Part shown: one piece after another, positions 31,776 to 44,699 of the stretch
How positions within the stretch are numbered: position 1 is the first letter of the stretch
Layout: every line of letters begins with the position of its first letter
DNA from: Humulus lupulus
Taxonomy: Eukaryota; Streptophyta; Magnoliopsida; Rosales; Cannabaceae
Length of the DNA stretch: 64,000 bases
Direction: 5' to 3'
NCBI RefSeq assembly: GCF_963169125.1
Contig: NC_084794.1
Span: forward strand, 113,002,358-113,066,357
Notes under the pieces: generated by a model
What the model saw: the letters and a program-made list of their open reading frames with translations, nothing else
Database searches by the model: none
What the model was told of the DNA's origin: nothing
Made by a program: the position numbers and the translations under genes

Positions 31776-32330
31776 ACCTTTTGTGGCTTCTAACGCTAGG
31801 TCAAAGTGGACCAAAGACAAAAGAAAAGAATCCATTGGAGAATAAAGATGCTTAAAATAAAGAGAAGAAAATAGGAGCAAGCTCTAATACTCACTTTGTA
31901 GAAATCCCTGAAGATGAAAACCTAACTTTATTTGTATTTTTATCGTAGTGTTTCTCTCCTTTTTTTAAATTGTAATCTCTCTCAAAATTTTGACAGAGTT
32001 TTCTCCTCACTATTTTTCTTTTCCCTTGTCTGAATTTCTTTTGCCCTTTTATAGACTCAATTTTACGATAAATTGATCAGAGAATGAAGGAAGTGGAGTA
32101 GAGAAGAAGAGTGGTGAATGGTGAGAGGTTATTGGTTAGTGGAGATATTATTATTATTTTTTTCGTTTTCTGATCTTCTTTTTCTTTTATTTTTTAATAA
32201 AGAAAAAAAATGGTTCAACAAAGATATTTATTTAAAACTGATATTTTAAGATAAAGTTAATTTTGAATGAACTAATATTTATTTTGGGATAACTATATAT
32301 ATTATCTTAAAAATTAATTAAACAAACAAA
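31776..32330. other. Unclassified sequence right of the first nest
   Basis: Begins with the continuation of the tandem-duplicated unit interrupted by the outer copia LTR (31781-31814, TTTGTGGCTTCTAACGCTAG then GTCAAAGTGGACCA). The following CT-rich stretch with ATAGACTC, near 31970-32060, looks like an LTR or UTR read in reverse, but no ends were found. No gene is seen. Confidence 0.4.
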
Positions 32331-33010
32331 TGAGAAAATCAGGGGAGCCATATAATGGCTCACACCACTCACTGTAGTGTACAATGAGTGGCGCCACCCA
32401 GGGATTTTTTCTATCCCTGAGATTTGAATTTTGAATTTCAAATTAATTTGTTTATTTAATTATTCTTTTTTAAATATTATTTAAATTAAATAATTAAAAT
32501 AGATAACTGCTCGATTTTATTTTAAATAAAAATAAATATTAATTAAATTAGTTAATTATCTTTATAAATCTGAAAAGAAGCGATACTTTTAAAAAGTTGT
32601 ATGATGCAGCTTCTGTGAGTCTCTCTCTCAAGAAAAGAAACAATAGAATTTCCTTCACCTGAAATTCTAAAAATTTATATAGCCTCTCTCTTCTGAAACC
32701 TCTCTAGATCTCATGTGTTGAGTACATCTAGAGAATTCTAAATCAACCTTTGAATCCTACATGCCCACACACGTCCTTATGTGCTTAAGGATTGGCTTGG
32801 AAGGCTAAGGTGTGAGCTTTCAGAAAGGATAGGAAGATCGTTGATTTATACGAAAAGATTAAAGGACGCTTGATAGGATACGAGAGGTAATCTCTATTCA
32901 TTTTATGTGTTATTTAATATATCTATATATGTATGATCCTGATTGGTATTAATAACTTTTAAAAGATCTTATTCTGTTGCTTATTCTCATTTTTAAGATC
33001 GTTGCTTTTA
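32331..33010 (+). mobile_element. Partial copia-type LTR fragment
   Basis: The block TCTCATGTGTTGAGTACATC with CCCACACACGTCCTTATGTG and GATAGGAAGATCGTTGATTT closely parallels the LTR at 54708-56923 (CTCATGTGTTGAGATGAAC, GATAGGAAGATCGTTATTCA), and more distantly the copia LTR at 20760. It is a related LTR whose ends and TSD could not be located, so limits are approximate. Confidence 0.5.
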
Positions 33011-33493
33011 ATGTGTATACCAAAAGGTCAATGGGAGTAAGATTTACTTTCCTTGTTTTTATATGTGGATTATATGTTACTTGCAAGTAATGATAGAAGT
33101 TTGCTACATAAGGTGAAACAATTCATCTTGAAAAAATAATTGAGATGACGAATATAGATAATGCATATAATTTTATTTAAATAAAAAGTAGTCACATCAT
33201 CTTTAGTTAAATAAAATTATATATTATCATTCACTACATGTTGTTTCTATCATTAAGGGTGATAAATTTAACTCAACCCAATGTCTAAAATGATCTAGAA
33301 ATGGAAGAAATAAAGAACATTTATGATGCTTTTGTTGTAAGAAGCATGTCATATGCCTAGGTCTCCACAAAACCTTGCATTGCATTTGTCTTCAAAATCA
33401 CAAGATGATATTTGAATAACTTAAGTTTAGACCATAGAAATAAGCTATCTTTATGATACCAAGGAATATATGCATATATTGAGACAAACTGAC
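33011..33493. other. AT-rich sequence with a perfect 16-bp inverted repeat
   Basis: No gene is seen. Arms ATATAATTTTATTTAA (33165-33180) and TTAAATAAAATTATAT (33207-33222) are exact reverse complements around a 26-nt loop, giving a strong hairpin. The rest is unremarkable. Confidence 0.5.
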
Positions 33494-33780
33494 TATAATA
33501 ACCCGGATTAATTTTTTTCTTTTCTTATTTAGTTTTGTGGAAATAAATTAAATATGTGTTTTAGTGTCTAGAAACTTAAAATAATATTTGGGAAATATTA
33601 TTTTAATTATAAAGAAGCGTGAGTGAATCGCTTAGATTAAATTTTTGAATCTTTAGTGTAAAAAAAATATTAAGTGGAAAATATTTATTTTACTACATAG
33701 TTTGAGTAGTATAAACTCACTAAGAGCCTTAGAATAATTATAGAAAATTATTGGCTATCTTAGAATGATTTTGTGAAGAC

Positions 33781-33937
33781 TTTGGCCTATGATTTTATGT
33801 GTTAGAGATACACATTCAAAATCATATAAATACTTTGGACTATGATTTTATGTGTTAAAGATACACATTTAAAATCATATAAGTACCTTGGACTATGATT
33901 TTATGTGTTAGGGATGAACATTAAATCATATAAAGAC
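33781..33937. repeat. 53-bp tandem repeat, three units
   Basis: Units start at 33781, 33834 and 33887. Each contains TATGATTTTATGTGTTA and ATCATATAA; the third is slightly shortened. Confidence 0.93.
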
Positions 33938-35049
33938 TCTAGACCATGAGTTTTAGTATGTGTGCCAAGATATTATTAGAGCAACAATAATTTAAGCTAT
34001 AATTGAGAGCTTATTATAAGGAAGGCTGGATATAATTTATTTTTGGAAAAATAAATGAAGATTAGTGGTGATTGTAATTTCAGCACATGCATTACGTGCT
34101 ACTCATGCATTTCAGCCACTAGGGAAATGGAGGGGGAAATGGAGTTTCAAATGGTGGGTGGTTACCTAAGGCAAGTGGCTGATGGGGAAGTTATCTACTC
34201 ATTTTGGATCAGCCATTTTCGAAAATACACTAAGGAAGGAAAGAAAGAAGAGTTGAGAGAAAGGAAAAGAGAAAAGAAGGCACTTTGTCTCTCCATTGGT
34301 TCGACCAAGAAGAGATCAACACAAGGGTAGTTGTTTGATCCAATTTCTTGCCTCTCTTTGATGATTTTGGATTATGATGGTGATCTTAGAGGTCTATGTT
34401 TATTGTAGAAGTATTGTAAGCAAGAAGAGGGAGAAAACCACCAAAGTTTCAGTCGAGGCACTGTGGAATCAAGGGTGAGTTTTGATCTTTGTTTCTTGAT
34501 GATCATAACAATAGATGGTATCTTAGATATTCTTGCTCTTGAGTGTAGAAATTAAAAGAGAAAAAAGGAGAAGGATCTCCAAGGTGTTCGGCCAACAAGA
34601 GGTAAGGAACTCTTGTATTTCTTTTGGTTCATTTGATGTTGGAACTTTAAAATTATGGGTATATTTGTTGTTTGTAATATGAATTTTGGTAATAAAAATG
34701 TTAGGAAATTGATCTATAAATTGTGTTGAGGTTTAGATCTAAGATTTGATGAGGTCTCTTTGGGTGGTTAACAAGCAATGGGCAATTACCAAAAATTACA
34801 ACACCACCGCCGACATCTATGGTGCTTGGCCAGCAGTGAGGTGCAAGGTTGGCCACAAATGAGGAGTTAGACACCCCAAAGGTGCTCGTGTGCAAGTGTC
34901 AAGGCTCAGGTGAGAGTGTAGCACCAGCCCCTTGAGCTTTGGTGCCATGGCCAAGAGTTTAGGCCACATGGATGGCGGTTATGGTGTCAACCACCACCAA
35001 CGTTAGTGGTGGTGGTAATTCTGAGATAATATTAAGGAAGATGAGGTTA

Positions 35050-35050
35050 A

Positions 35051-35079
<29 letters not shown>
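35050..35079. repeat. (ATG)10 microsatellite
   Basis: Thirty bases of perfect ATG repeats within the long LTR, followed by imperfect GATGATGAAAATGATGG. Confidence 0.97.
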
Positions 35080-35081
<2 letters not shown>

Positions 35082-35140
35082 TATGTTGATGATGAAAATG
35101 ATGGGAGCAAGCCAAGGGCTCAGGTAGTTATGGTTGGCAC

Positions 35141-37473
35141 TGTAACGTCCTGGATAGCCAAGACCGCTACGCCATGTACTTATAAAGGTGCAAGACTTGC
35201 TAATCAAGTCACTAGTTTTAAAACGTGTCACTAAACATGTGTGAGCTAGGGTTAAAAAGGTTTTGGTCTCAAAAGTTTCATTTTATATAGTTAAACTATT
35301 ATATACATGGGATCCCATAAGGAACAGAGTTAAAAGTAGGTTTACAGACTTCCAAAAGTACATAAATAATCATTAGCCATACTAAGGCAAAATAAACAGT
35401 CTTTGGGTCTCGCGTCCCTACCTAAACCTCAACCGTGGCGGCTGAGCAGCTGGCCATGTACATTCCACTCGCTGAGCTCTCTAATCAAGGCTGATCCAAC
35501 TTGCCCTTGCCTTTACCTGCACCACGTAACACCCGTGAGCCAAGGCCCAGCAAGAAAACATAAAATGCAACACAATCGATAATATCAGACAGTAAAATTC
35601 ACCAAGCATGAACTTTCACCAAATAATCCATATAATATCATTCAGCAAATATTCAGAGTCATGGATGCAGTCAAAAACTTATAACATTCATATCACATAA
35701 TAATCAGGGCCGACAACTTAGGCCGCACCCTCTGTTTATCCCACTGACTTCGGCCCGCTTAAACTGAGCTCAGTGCATATTAAGCTGTTCTCGGCTACCA
35801 GTGGCCGAGCCGCGCCCTGTGCGCTAGTGAAACCCTTGGCACCCTTAGGCCGTTGGTTCACTAAATGGCTTGCATGGCATAATACCATCTTTTCAAGCAT
35901 TCACAATAGGGAACCCTTAGTCCCGTCACATATATTCAACCAGGTGCATTTTTCTTACCTTTGATCTTTGCAGTTTTAGGTTATGAGCAACGCTCCTCAA
36001 GCACAATCCGTTCCCGAGCCTAAGCTTTTATCACCTAGTCACAACCAAAGTATTAAGTTTCATTAATATCCAAATGTAGGTTTCCGGTTACAAAACTAAC
36101 TTCCGGGAATCCGAATTCTACCAAGCACGGTGGCGAAATCGATCCCGAGCATTCTAGACCACCTACCCATGCCTAAAATCCCCAAAAATTCAAGTGCACA
36201 ACCAAGGGCTGCGACCCTTGAAGCTTAGCCACGAACTTTCCCTCAAAACAGAACCAAAGCTACTCCTGAAAGAGGACACACACCGCGGCCCTTGCCTTGG
36301 GCACCGCAGCGCTCACCTTTGGCCGAGCCCTCTTGGCTCATCTTCATTCTAGGGCCGCAGCGCTCTAGAACAAAGCCGCGGTCCTTCCCTTCGAGCCCAG
36401 AATTCCCACCATTTATAGGCTTGAAACCTTAGCCAAAACCACCCTTAAGCTCCCTACTTCAACACCCAACAACCCCAACACTTTCAGAGCAAGCTAAGCC
36501 ACACAATTCAACAGAAAATTCAACCTAATACTCACAAAAATCACACTCTCAATCACTGAAACTTTAAGAACATAACCACTCAAACTAACCAGTCAAAAAC
36601 CCAAACTCAAACCACCAATTCATAAATTTAAGCTTACCTTGTTAATGAAATCCTTCCTCTAACCAAATCCCAGCTGATTCCCATTGTTTATCCAGCTCAA
36701 GTTCCACCCTAAACATTAATTGGACAATAACCTCAACAACTAGCTGAAAACTCAAGGTTAAACTTCAGAAAACACATGGTTTAAATCCTTACCTTAACCT
36801 TGATTTGATTCCCCTGAATAAGTCTTGAACTAAGCCTCAAAAATCCAGCTCAATCTCCCAGCGATTTCCCAGATTTTTCTCAGTTTTCTTTTGTGGGTTT
36901 TCCCCAAATTTCTTTCCTTTGTTTTCCTTGAAAGAGAGGAAAGAAAATATGAAGGAGAGAATTTAAGTCGGTGTATTTTCTTCTAAGGGTTTCTCTGAAT
37001 TTGTCTTACTTGTTAAGTTAATCCCAAGGCTCGGGGTGCTAGAATCGTCCCCAAGGGAAAAATGGTAAAATCCCCCAATATTCCCAACTAGACTTCCTAA
37101 CCTCAAATATATCTCCATATATTTATTTTCATAGCCCGATAGTCTAAATAGCTACCACATACCTAAAATACCCCTGACTTATCCAAAGTCAGCTGCTAAG
37201 CCATGTTGTGACTTTTTCCCCGCTATCTAGCTCTAGGATCGCCTCGAGTTGTGATCTGCAAGTCACCCACATAATAATATGGTTCTCACATATATCGCAT
37301 ATATATATATCATATTATCACATAAAAGCCAATATAATCACACAAGCATCATTAACCATATAATCATGCATTTAAATCAATATATTCATGCGAACTACAT
37401 TTAACCCAATAATGCCCTCCCGGCACACTAATCAAGGCCCTTAAGCCTCATTAGCGAATTTGGGGTCGTTACA
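35141..37473 (-). repeat. Tekay LTR (3' in element orientation), 2333 bp
   Basis: TGTAACGTCCTGGATAGCC to GGGGTCGTTACA on the plus strand. GC-rich motifs (CCGCGG, GCCGCAGCGCTC) cluster at 36280-36390. No gene is present. Confidence 0.97.
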
Positions 37474-37491
37474 ACTATCCCCTCCTAATGA
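37474..37491 (-). promoter_or_regulatory. Tekay polypurine tract
   Basis: On the minus strand, CATTAGGAGGGGATAGT directly precedes the LTR (TGTAACGACC). It lies between the pol stop (37510) and the 3' LTR. Confidence 0.8.
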
Positions 37492-37509
37492 GAATTTTGT
37501 CCTTGAAAT

Positions 37510-39431
37510 TTACCTGAATAGCTTGGGATACTGATCCCGCATCGCTGTCTCTAACTCCCAAGTCGCTTCCTCGACCTTGCTGTTTCTCCACAATACCTTC
37601 ACTAACGGAATTGTCTTATTCCGTAAGACTTTATCCTTCGGATCCAAAATCTGAACGGGTCGCTCCTCATAGGACAAGTCTGTCTGCAACTATAAGTCCT
37701 CATACTTCAATACATGTGTTGTATGAGAAACATACTTCCGCAACATGGAGACATGAAACACATTATGAACTTCTGATAGCGACAGTGGCAAGGCTAGCCT
37801 ATAAGCCACCTGTCCAATCCTCTCCAGGATCTCAAAAGGTCCCAAAAACCGAGGGCTCAGCTTGCCCTTCAATCCAAATCTCCTCACACCTCTCAGTGGT
37901 GAAACTCGCAGAAACACGTGGTCTCCAACCTGGAACTCCACGTTCCTACGCTTAGGATCAGCGTAGCTTTTCTGTCTACTCTGCGAAGCAAGCATTCTTG
38001 CTCGAATCTTTTCAACAGCCTCATTGGTCTTCTGAACCATGTCTGGCCCCAAATACCTTCTCTCACCCATCTCATCCCAGTGAATAGGTGATCTGCACTT
38101 TCTTCCATATAACATCTCATAAGGAGCCACTCCAATCGTGGACTGAAACTATTGTTATATGAAAATTCAATCAACGGGAGATACTTACTCCAAGATCCTT
38201 CGAAGTCAATCACACATGCCCTAAGCATGTCCTCCAATACCTGAATCGTCCTCTCAGACTGTCCATCAATCTGAGGATGAAAAGCTATGCTAAACTTCAA
38301 TTGAGTCCCCATGGCTCTCTGCAGAGCTCCCCAAAACTTGGAGGTGAAGATAGGGTCTCGATCAGATACAATAGACTTTGGAACCTCACGGAGACGAACT
38401 ATCTCCCTCACATACAGCTCCGCGTACTGTTCCACTGTATAAGTTGACCTCACTGGTAGAAAATTAGCTGACTTGGGGTATCTGTCCACTATCACCCACA
38501 CCGAGTCATGAAGTCCAACTGTCCTGGGTAATCCTCCCACGAAATCCATCGTAATATCCTCCCACTTCCACTCTGGGATACCCAAGGGCTGAAGCAATCC
38601 CGCTAGTCGCTGATGCTCAGCCTTAACCTGCTGACATGTCAAACATCTAGACACATACTCTACCACATCCTTCTTCATCCCGGGCCACCAATATAATGAC
38701 TGTAGATCCTGATACATCTTCGTGGTACCCGGATGAAGTGAGTATGGCGTAGTGTGAGACTCATCCAGTATCTCTCGTCTGATCCCCTCATCTGCCGGAA
38801 CACAAATCCGTCCTTGGTATCGAAGCAAACCTGTCTCAAAAACTGAATAATCCTTAGCTATCCCCGCTAAGACCTGCTGCCTAACTTCCTGCAACTGCGC
38901 ATCTACCAACTGACCTTCCTTGACTCGTTCTAACAGGGTCGAATGTAAAGTGATATTAGCTAACCGGCCTACCACCAGTTCTATACTTGCCCTGGCCATC
39001 TCATCAGCTAATTCCCTCAAGATCTGGGTGGAGCTATACAACTGTCCTGGGCCCCTCCGGCTCAACGCATCTGCCACCACATTGGCTTTCCCAGGGTGGT
39101 AAAGGATGTCACAATCATAATCCTTAACCAACTCCAACCAACGTCTCTGCCTCATGTTCAGATCCTTCTGGGTAAAGAAATACTTCAGACTCTTATGGCC
39201 AGTGTATATCTCGTACTTCTCCCCATACAGATAATGACGCCATACCTTCAGTGCGAAAACCACTGCTGCTAATTCCAAATCATGAGTCGGATACCGCTGC
39301 TCATACTCCTTCAGCTGGCGAGATGCATAGGCTATAAATTTTTCATTCTGCAACAACACGCAGCCTAAACCCATCCTGGATGCATCACAATAGACCACAA
39401 ACTTTCCTTCCTCCGAAGGAAGACTCAACAC
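37510..39431 (-). pseudogene. Tekay RNase H, integrase and chromodomain, broken
   Basis: RNase [54 protein letters not shown]. Integrase zinc region: a [14 protein letters not shown] segment and [12 protein letters not shown]. Core: [26 protein letters not shown] and a [18 protein letters not shown] segment holding the Glu. A one-base frameshift near 38147 moves the frame, which continues through [23 protein letters not shown] and HNVFHVSMLRKY to a stop at 37690. In the same phase the chromodomain-like end follows (PVQILDPKDKVLRNKTIPLV, WRNSKVEEATWELE) to TAA at 37510-37512. The chromodomain of such integrases is thought to steer insertion to heterochromatin. The frameshift and stop make this copy inactive. 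Confidence 0.93.
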
Positions 39432-40963
39432 AAGTGCAGAAATAAGTCGTGGAAACTGTTCTCACACTTCTCTGACCAAAAAAACTTATAATTCTTCCTT
39501 GTCAACATTGTCATCAGTGAAGAAATCTTTGAGAACCCCTCTACAAACCGCCTGTAGTAACTGGCCAACCCAAGGAAACTTCGCATCTTCGAGGCGTTCC
39601 TCGGCCTCGGCCAATCCCTAACTCCTTCTACCTTGGATGGATCCACCTTAATCCCTTCTACCCCAACTATGTGTCCAAGGAAAGTCACCTCTGGTAACCA
39701 AAACTCACACTTCTTCAACTTAGCGTACAATTGATGCTCCCTTAACCTCTGTAGAACCTGTCGAAGATGTTGCTCATGCTCCGCCTCTGAACTGGAGTAT
39801 ACCAAAATGTCATCGATGAAGACAATGACGAACTGCTCCAAGAAGTCCTTGAACACCCTGTTCATCAAATCCATGAAAGCTGCTGGGGCATTGGTCAGAC
39901 CAAAAGACATGACCAAGAACTCATAATGTCCATACCGTGTCCGGAAGGCCGTCTTCGGTATATCCTCATCCTTGATCCTCAGCTGGTGATAACCAGATCG
40001 AAGATCAATCTTTGAGAACACTGTCTTTCCCTGCAGTTGATCGAACAAGTCATCAATCCTTGGTAAAGGGTACTTATTCTTGATAGTTAACTTGTTCAGT
40101 TCTCTGTAATCTATGCACATCCTCAGAGTCCCATCCTTCTTCTTAACAAACAACATTGGAGCACCCCATGGAGAATAACTAGGCCTATTGAATCCCAAAT
40201 CCAGAAGTTCTTGCAATTGTATCTTCAACTCTTTCCGTTCTACTGGCGCCATTCTGTACGGTGTTCTAGATACTGGTTCTGTCCCCGATGCTAACTCAAT
40301 CCCAAACTGAATCTCCCTACGCGGCGGCAACCCTGGCAGATCCTCAGGGAATATATCTAAAAACTCACACACCAATCTGTTCTCTCCCAGCCCTGCCGGC
40401 ATAACTCTAGCAGTATCCACTACGCTGGCCAAAAAACCTATGCATCCCCCCTACAACAAGTCCCTGGCTCTCAATGCCGAAATCATAGGTACGCCGGGTC
40501 CAGACACCGCACCCACAAAGACAAATGGGTCCTCGCCCTCAGGCTCAAAAGTAACCATCTTCTTCCTACAGTTAATTGTAGCCCCATATCTAGCCAACCG
40601 GTCCATCCCTAGAATCATATCGAAATCCTCCATATCTAACTCAATCAGATCCACCGAGAGTTCCCTACTATCAACCATCACTGGCAGTGCCCTAATCCAT
40701 CTCCTAGAAACTAACAGTTCCCCTGTAGGCAATAAAGTCCCAAACCCTGCAGTCCGATACTCACTAGGTCTACACAATCTATCAATCACCCTACTAGAAA
40801 CAAAAGAATGTGTAGCACCAGAATCAATCAATATTGTAAAAGGAAAGCCAGCGCTAGAAAGCTGATCTATCACTACTGAGGGACTAGCCTCAGCCTCTGC
40901 CTGAGTCAAGGTAAATACTCGAGATGGAGTCAAGCTATCCACCTTTCCTGCTTCACCTTTCTT
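39425..40963 (-). pseudogene. Tekay protease and reverse transcriptase, broken
   Basis: Protease motif ILIDSGATHSFVS lies near 40810-40840, with DFDMILGMDRLARYG further on. A single stop at 40451 follows RARDLL, and the same frame continues into reverse transcriptase. RT has [40 protein letters not shown], a [15 protein letters not shown] segment, the catalytic [10 protein letters not shown] box and [19 protein letters not shown]. The frame is lost near 39431, just before RNase H, by a further frameshift. All catalytic residues of RT are visible. Confidence 0.94.
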
Positions 40964-42038
40964 CACCGTTGGACAGTCTTTTCTGAGATGCCCTACTGCC
41001 CCGCACACAAAACATGCCTTGGCCCGACACTCGCCCAGATGGCATCTTCTACACCTCGAGCACTCTAGATAGGTCCGCCATGCCTCACCGCCACCTTGAC
41101 GGCCACCCTGACCACCCCGACCCCTCTTATCAGGACCAGCAGCGGTCGAAGTGTCAAGAGCCTTTCTCTTGAAGTCACTGGGCCTCCGCCCCTACCTATC
41201 CCTGAATAAGGAGGCACTGCTCTGTGGCCCTCACGCCTCACTACTCTCTCCCTCCATATCTTGTTCTTCGCTTCCTCAGCGGTAAGAGCCTTCTCAACTG
41301 CCTGGGCATAAGTTGTTCCTCCAGGTACCGTTGTAATCCCGACATCCCGGGCTATCATAGCATTAAGCCCGCCCGGATAAAACGATCTTGCCTAGCAGCA
41401 TCAGTAGGCAGAAGAACTGGTGCAAACTTCGCAAGCCTATCAAACTTTAGAGCATATTCAGTAACAGTCATATTGCCCTGCACAAGACTCACGAACTCAT
41501 TAACATTTGCTGCTCTGACAGCAACATTGTATTACTTCTGACTAAACAAATCTCTAAAACCTTCCCAACTCAAAGTGGTAACATCCCTGGTCTGCGATGC
41601 CACTTCCCACCAGATGCGGGCATCCTCCCTCAACATATAAGTGGCACAGGCCACTCTATCATGCCCCTCAATCCTCATGAAATCCAGAATTGTAGTGATC
41701 ATAGTTAGCCATTGCTCGGCTTTCAACGGATCCGATCCACCCTCAAAGATTGGGGGTTGCTGTTTCCTGAACCGCTCATACAACGACTCCCATCTGTTAC
41801 CAACCTCCCCAAACTGCACAACTGGTACCACTGCAGGTGGTACAATAGGGGCAGCACTCCCTGATGGAGCCTGCTGTCGCAGGATGCGAATCTGTTCATC
41901 TTGACTCTGTAATCGAGCCTGCATATCTGCCATTAACTGCTGCCAGTTCTCAGGGACTGGCGAAGGATTCTGGCCCTGATCATCACTCCCGGTCTCGGAC
42001 CTAGTGTCGGCTAGTCGTGTAGATTTTCTTGGACGCAT
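40964..42038 (-). pseudogene. Tekay gag with zinc knuckle, broken
   Basis: The chosen start is the ATG at 42036-42038 (MRPRKSTRLADTRSETGS); the frame is open upstream to 42185 but that part looks like leader. Capsid region: FRKQQPPIFEGGSDPLKAEQ, WLTMITTILDF, ARIWWEVASQTRD. A stop at 41532 is followed in phase by EFVSLVQGNMTVTEYALKF. A small insertion shifts the frame near 41370 and another shift lies near 41170. The zinc knuckle CFVCGAVGHLRKDC (CX2CX4HX4C) is at about 40972-41013. The gene would build the particle; this copy is dead. Confidence 0.9.
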
Positions 42039-42501
42039 AGCTATCCAAGTCAATCTGCAAATAACGACTCGGTAGTCAGACCATGATGACAGGGTAAAAA
42101 CTTCTCCAAGATCCATCAATAGAGCATAACCAACCACACACAACATATAAGCATCCATTCTCATGCACTGGCTGCTAATAAGCATGCCTCCAATCTCATT
42201 ACACCTTAGCTATAAAACAAGCATTCACCCATACACTATATACAATTAATCATCCATATATTCATTTACATGCACGGCAATGCTGATAAACATGCCCCAA
42301 TATTCTCACACAACAGTCAAGGGCCAGACCCTATCAATATCTCATGCTTCCTAATAATCCAGTAAATAACAGCATTCATAGCTCATTCCAGACACATAAG
42401 CACATAATCACATACACACATTACCGAACCCTGATTTGAGCTTGTGTCTAGCAGCGAATGTACATGTCCAGCCTGTCTTCAGGAACCCTTAAACCTAGGA
42501 C

Positions 42502-42513
42502 GCTCTGATACCA
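42502..42513 (-). promoter_or_regulatory. Tekay primer-binding site
   Basis: On the minus strand TGGTATCAGAGC is a perfect 12-nt complement to the 3' end of initiator-Met tRNA, three bases inside the 5' LTR. Confidence 0.93.
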
Positions 42514-42516
42514 AGT

Positions 42517-44662
42517 TGTAACGCTCTGGATAGCCAAGACCGCTACACCGTGTACTTATAAAGGTGCAAGACTTGCTAATCAAGTCACTAGTTTTAAAAT
42601 GTGTCACTAAACATGTGTGAGCTAGGGTTAAAAAGGTTTTGGTGTCAAAAGTTTCACTTTATATAGTTAAACTGTTATATACACGGGATCCCAAAAGGAA
42701 TAGAGTTAAAAGTAGGTTTACAGACTTCCAAAAGTACATAAATAATCATTAGCCATACTAAGGCAAAATAAACAGTCTTTGGGTCTCGCGCCCCTACCTA
42801 AACCTCAACCGTGGCGGCTGAGCAGTTAGCCATGTACATTCCACTCGTTGAGCTCTCCAATCAAGGCTGATCCAACTTGCCCTTTCCTTTACCTGCACCA
42901 CATAGCACCCATGAGCCAAGGCCCAGCAAGAAAACATAAAATGCAACACAATTGATAATATCAGACAGTAAAATTCACCAAGCATAAACTTTCACCAAAT
43001 AATCCACATAATATCATTAAGAAAATATTTAGAGTCATGGATGCAGTCAAACACTTATAACATTCATATCATATAATAATCAGGGCCGACAACTTAGGCC
43101 GCACCCTCAATTTATCCCACTGACTCTGGCTCGCTTAAACCGAGCTCAATGCATATTAAGCTATCCTCGGCTACCAGTGGCCGAGCCGCGCCCTGTGCGC
43201 TAGTGTAACCCTTGGCACCCTTAGGCCGTTGGTTCACTAAATGGCTTGCATGGCATAATACCATCTTTTCAAGCATTCACAATAGGGAACCCTTAGTTCC
43301 GTCACATATATCCAACCAGGTGCATTCTTCTTACCTTTGATCTTTGCAGTTTTAGGTTATGAGCAACACTCCTCAAGCACAATCCGTTCCTGAGCCTAAG
43401 CTTTTATCACCTAGTCATAACCAAAGTATTAGGTTTCATTAATATCCAAATGTAGGTTTCCGGTTACAAAACTAACTTCCGGGAATCCGAATTCCACCAA
43501 GCACGGTGGCGAAATCGATCCCGAGCATTCTAGACCACCTACCCATGCCTAAAATCCCCAAAAATTCAAGTGCACAACCAAGGGCTGCGGCCCTTGAAGC
43601 TTAGCCGCGACCTTGCCCTCAAAACAGAACTAAAGTTACCCCTGAAAGAGGACACACGCCGCAGCCCTTGCCTTGGGCGCCGCAGCGCTCACCTTTGGCC
43701 GAGCCCTCTTGGCTCATCTTCATTCTAGGGCCGCAGCGCTCTAGAACAAAGCCACGACCCTTCCCTTCGAGCCCATAATTCCCACCATTTATAGGCTTGA
43801 AACCTTAGCCAAAACCACCCTTAAGCTCCCTACTTCAACACCCAACAACCCCAACACTTTCAGAGCAAGCTAAGCCACACAATTCAACAGAAAATTCAAC
43901 CTAACACTCATAAAAATCACACTCTCAATCACTGAAACTTTAAGAACATAACCACTAAAACTAACCAGTCGAAAACCCAAAATCAAACCACCAATTCATA
44001 AATTTAAGCTTACCTTGTTAATGAAATCCTTTCTCAAACCAAAACCCAGCTGATTCCCACTGTTTATCCAGCTCAAGTTCTACCCTAAACATCAATTGGA
44101 CAATAACCTAAACAACTAGCTGAAAACACAAGGTTAAACTTTAGAAAGCACATGGTTTAAATCCTTACCTTAACCTTGATTTGATTCTCCTGAATAAGTC
44201 TTGAACTAAGCCTAAAAAATCCAGCTCAATCTCCCAGCGATTTCCCAGATTTTTCTCAGTTTTCTTTTGTGGTTTTTTCCCAAATTTCTTTCCTTTGTTT
44301 TCCTTGAGAGAGAGGAAAGAAAAGCTGAAGGAAAGAGTTTAAGTTGGTTTATTTTCTTCTAAGGGTTTCTCTGAATTTGTCTTACTTGTTAAGTTAATCC
44401 CAAGGCTCGGGGTGCCGGAACCGTCCCCAAGGGAAAAATGGTAAAATCCCCCAATATTCCCACCTAGACTTCCTAACCTCAAATATATCTCCATATATTT
44501 ATTTTCATAGCCCGATAGTCTAAATAGCTACCCGATACCTAAAATACCCCTGACTTATCCAAAGTCAGCTGCTAAGCCCTATTGTGACTTTTTCCCCACT
44601 ATCTAGCTCTAGGATCGTCTCGAGTCGTGCTCTGCAGGTCACCCACATAATAATGTGGTTCT

Positions 44663-44699
<37 letters not shown>

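Noticed and set aside
34055..34330. Open frame MKISGDCNFST in the long LTR
   Set aside because: Purine-rich leader-like sequence with no domain and no partner copy to test it.
37611..37955. Plus-strand open frame opposite the chromodomain region
   Set aside because: Shadow of the Tekay pol gene on the minus strand.
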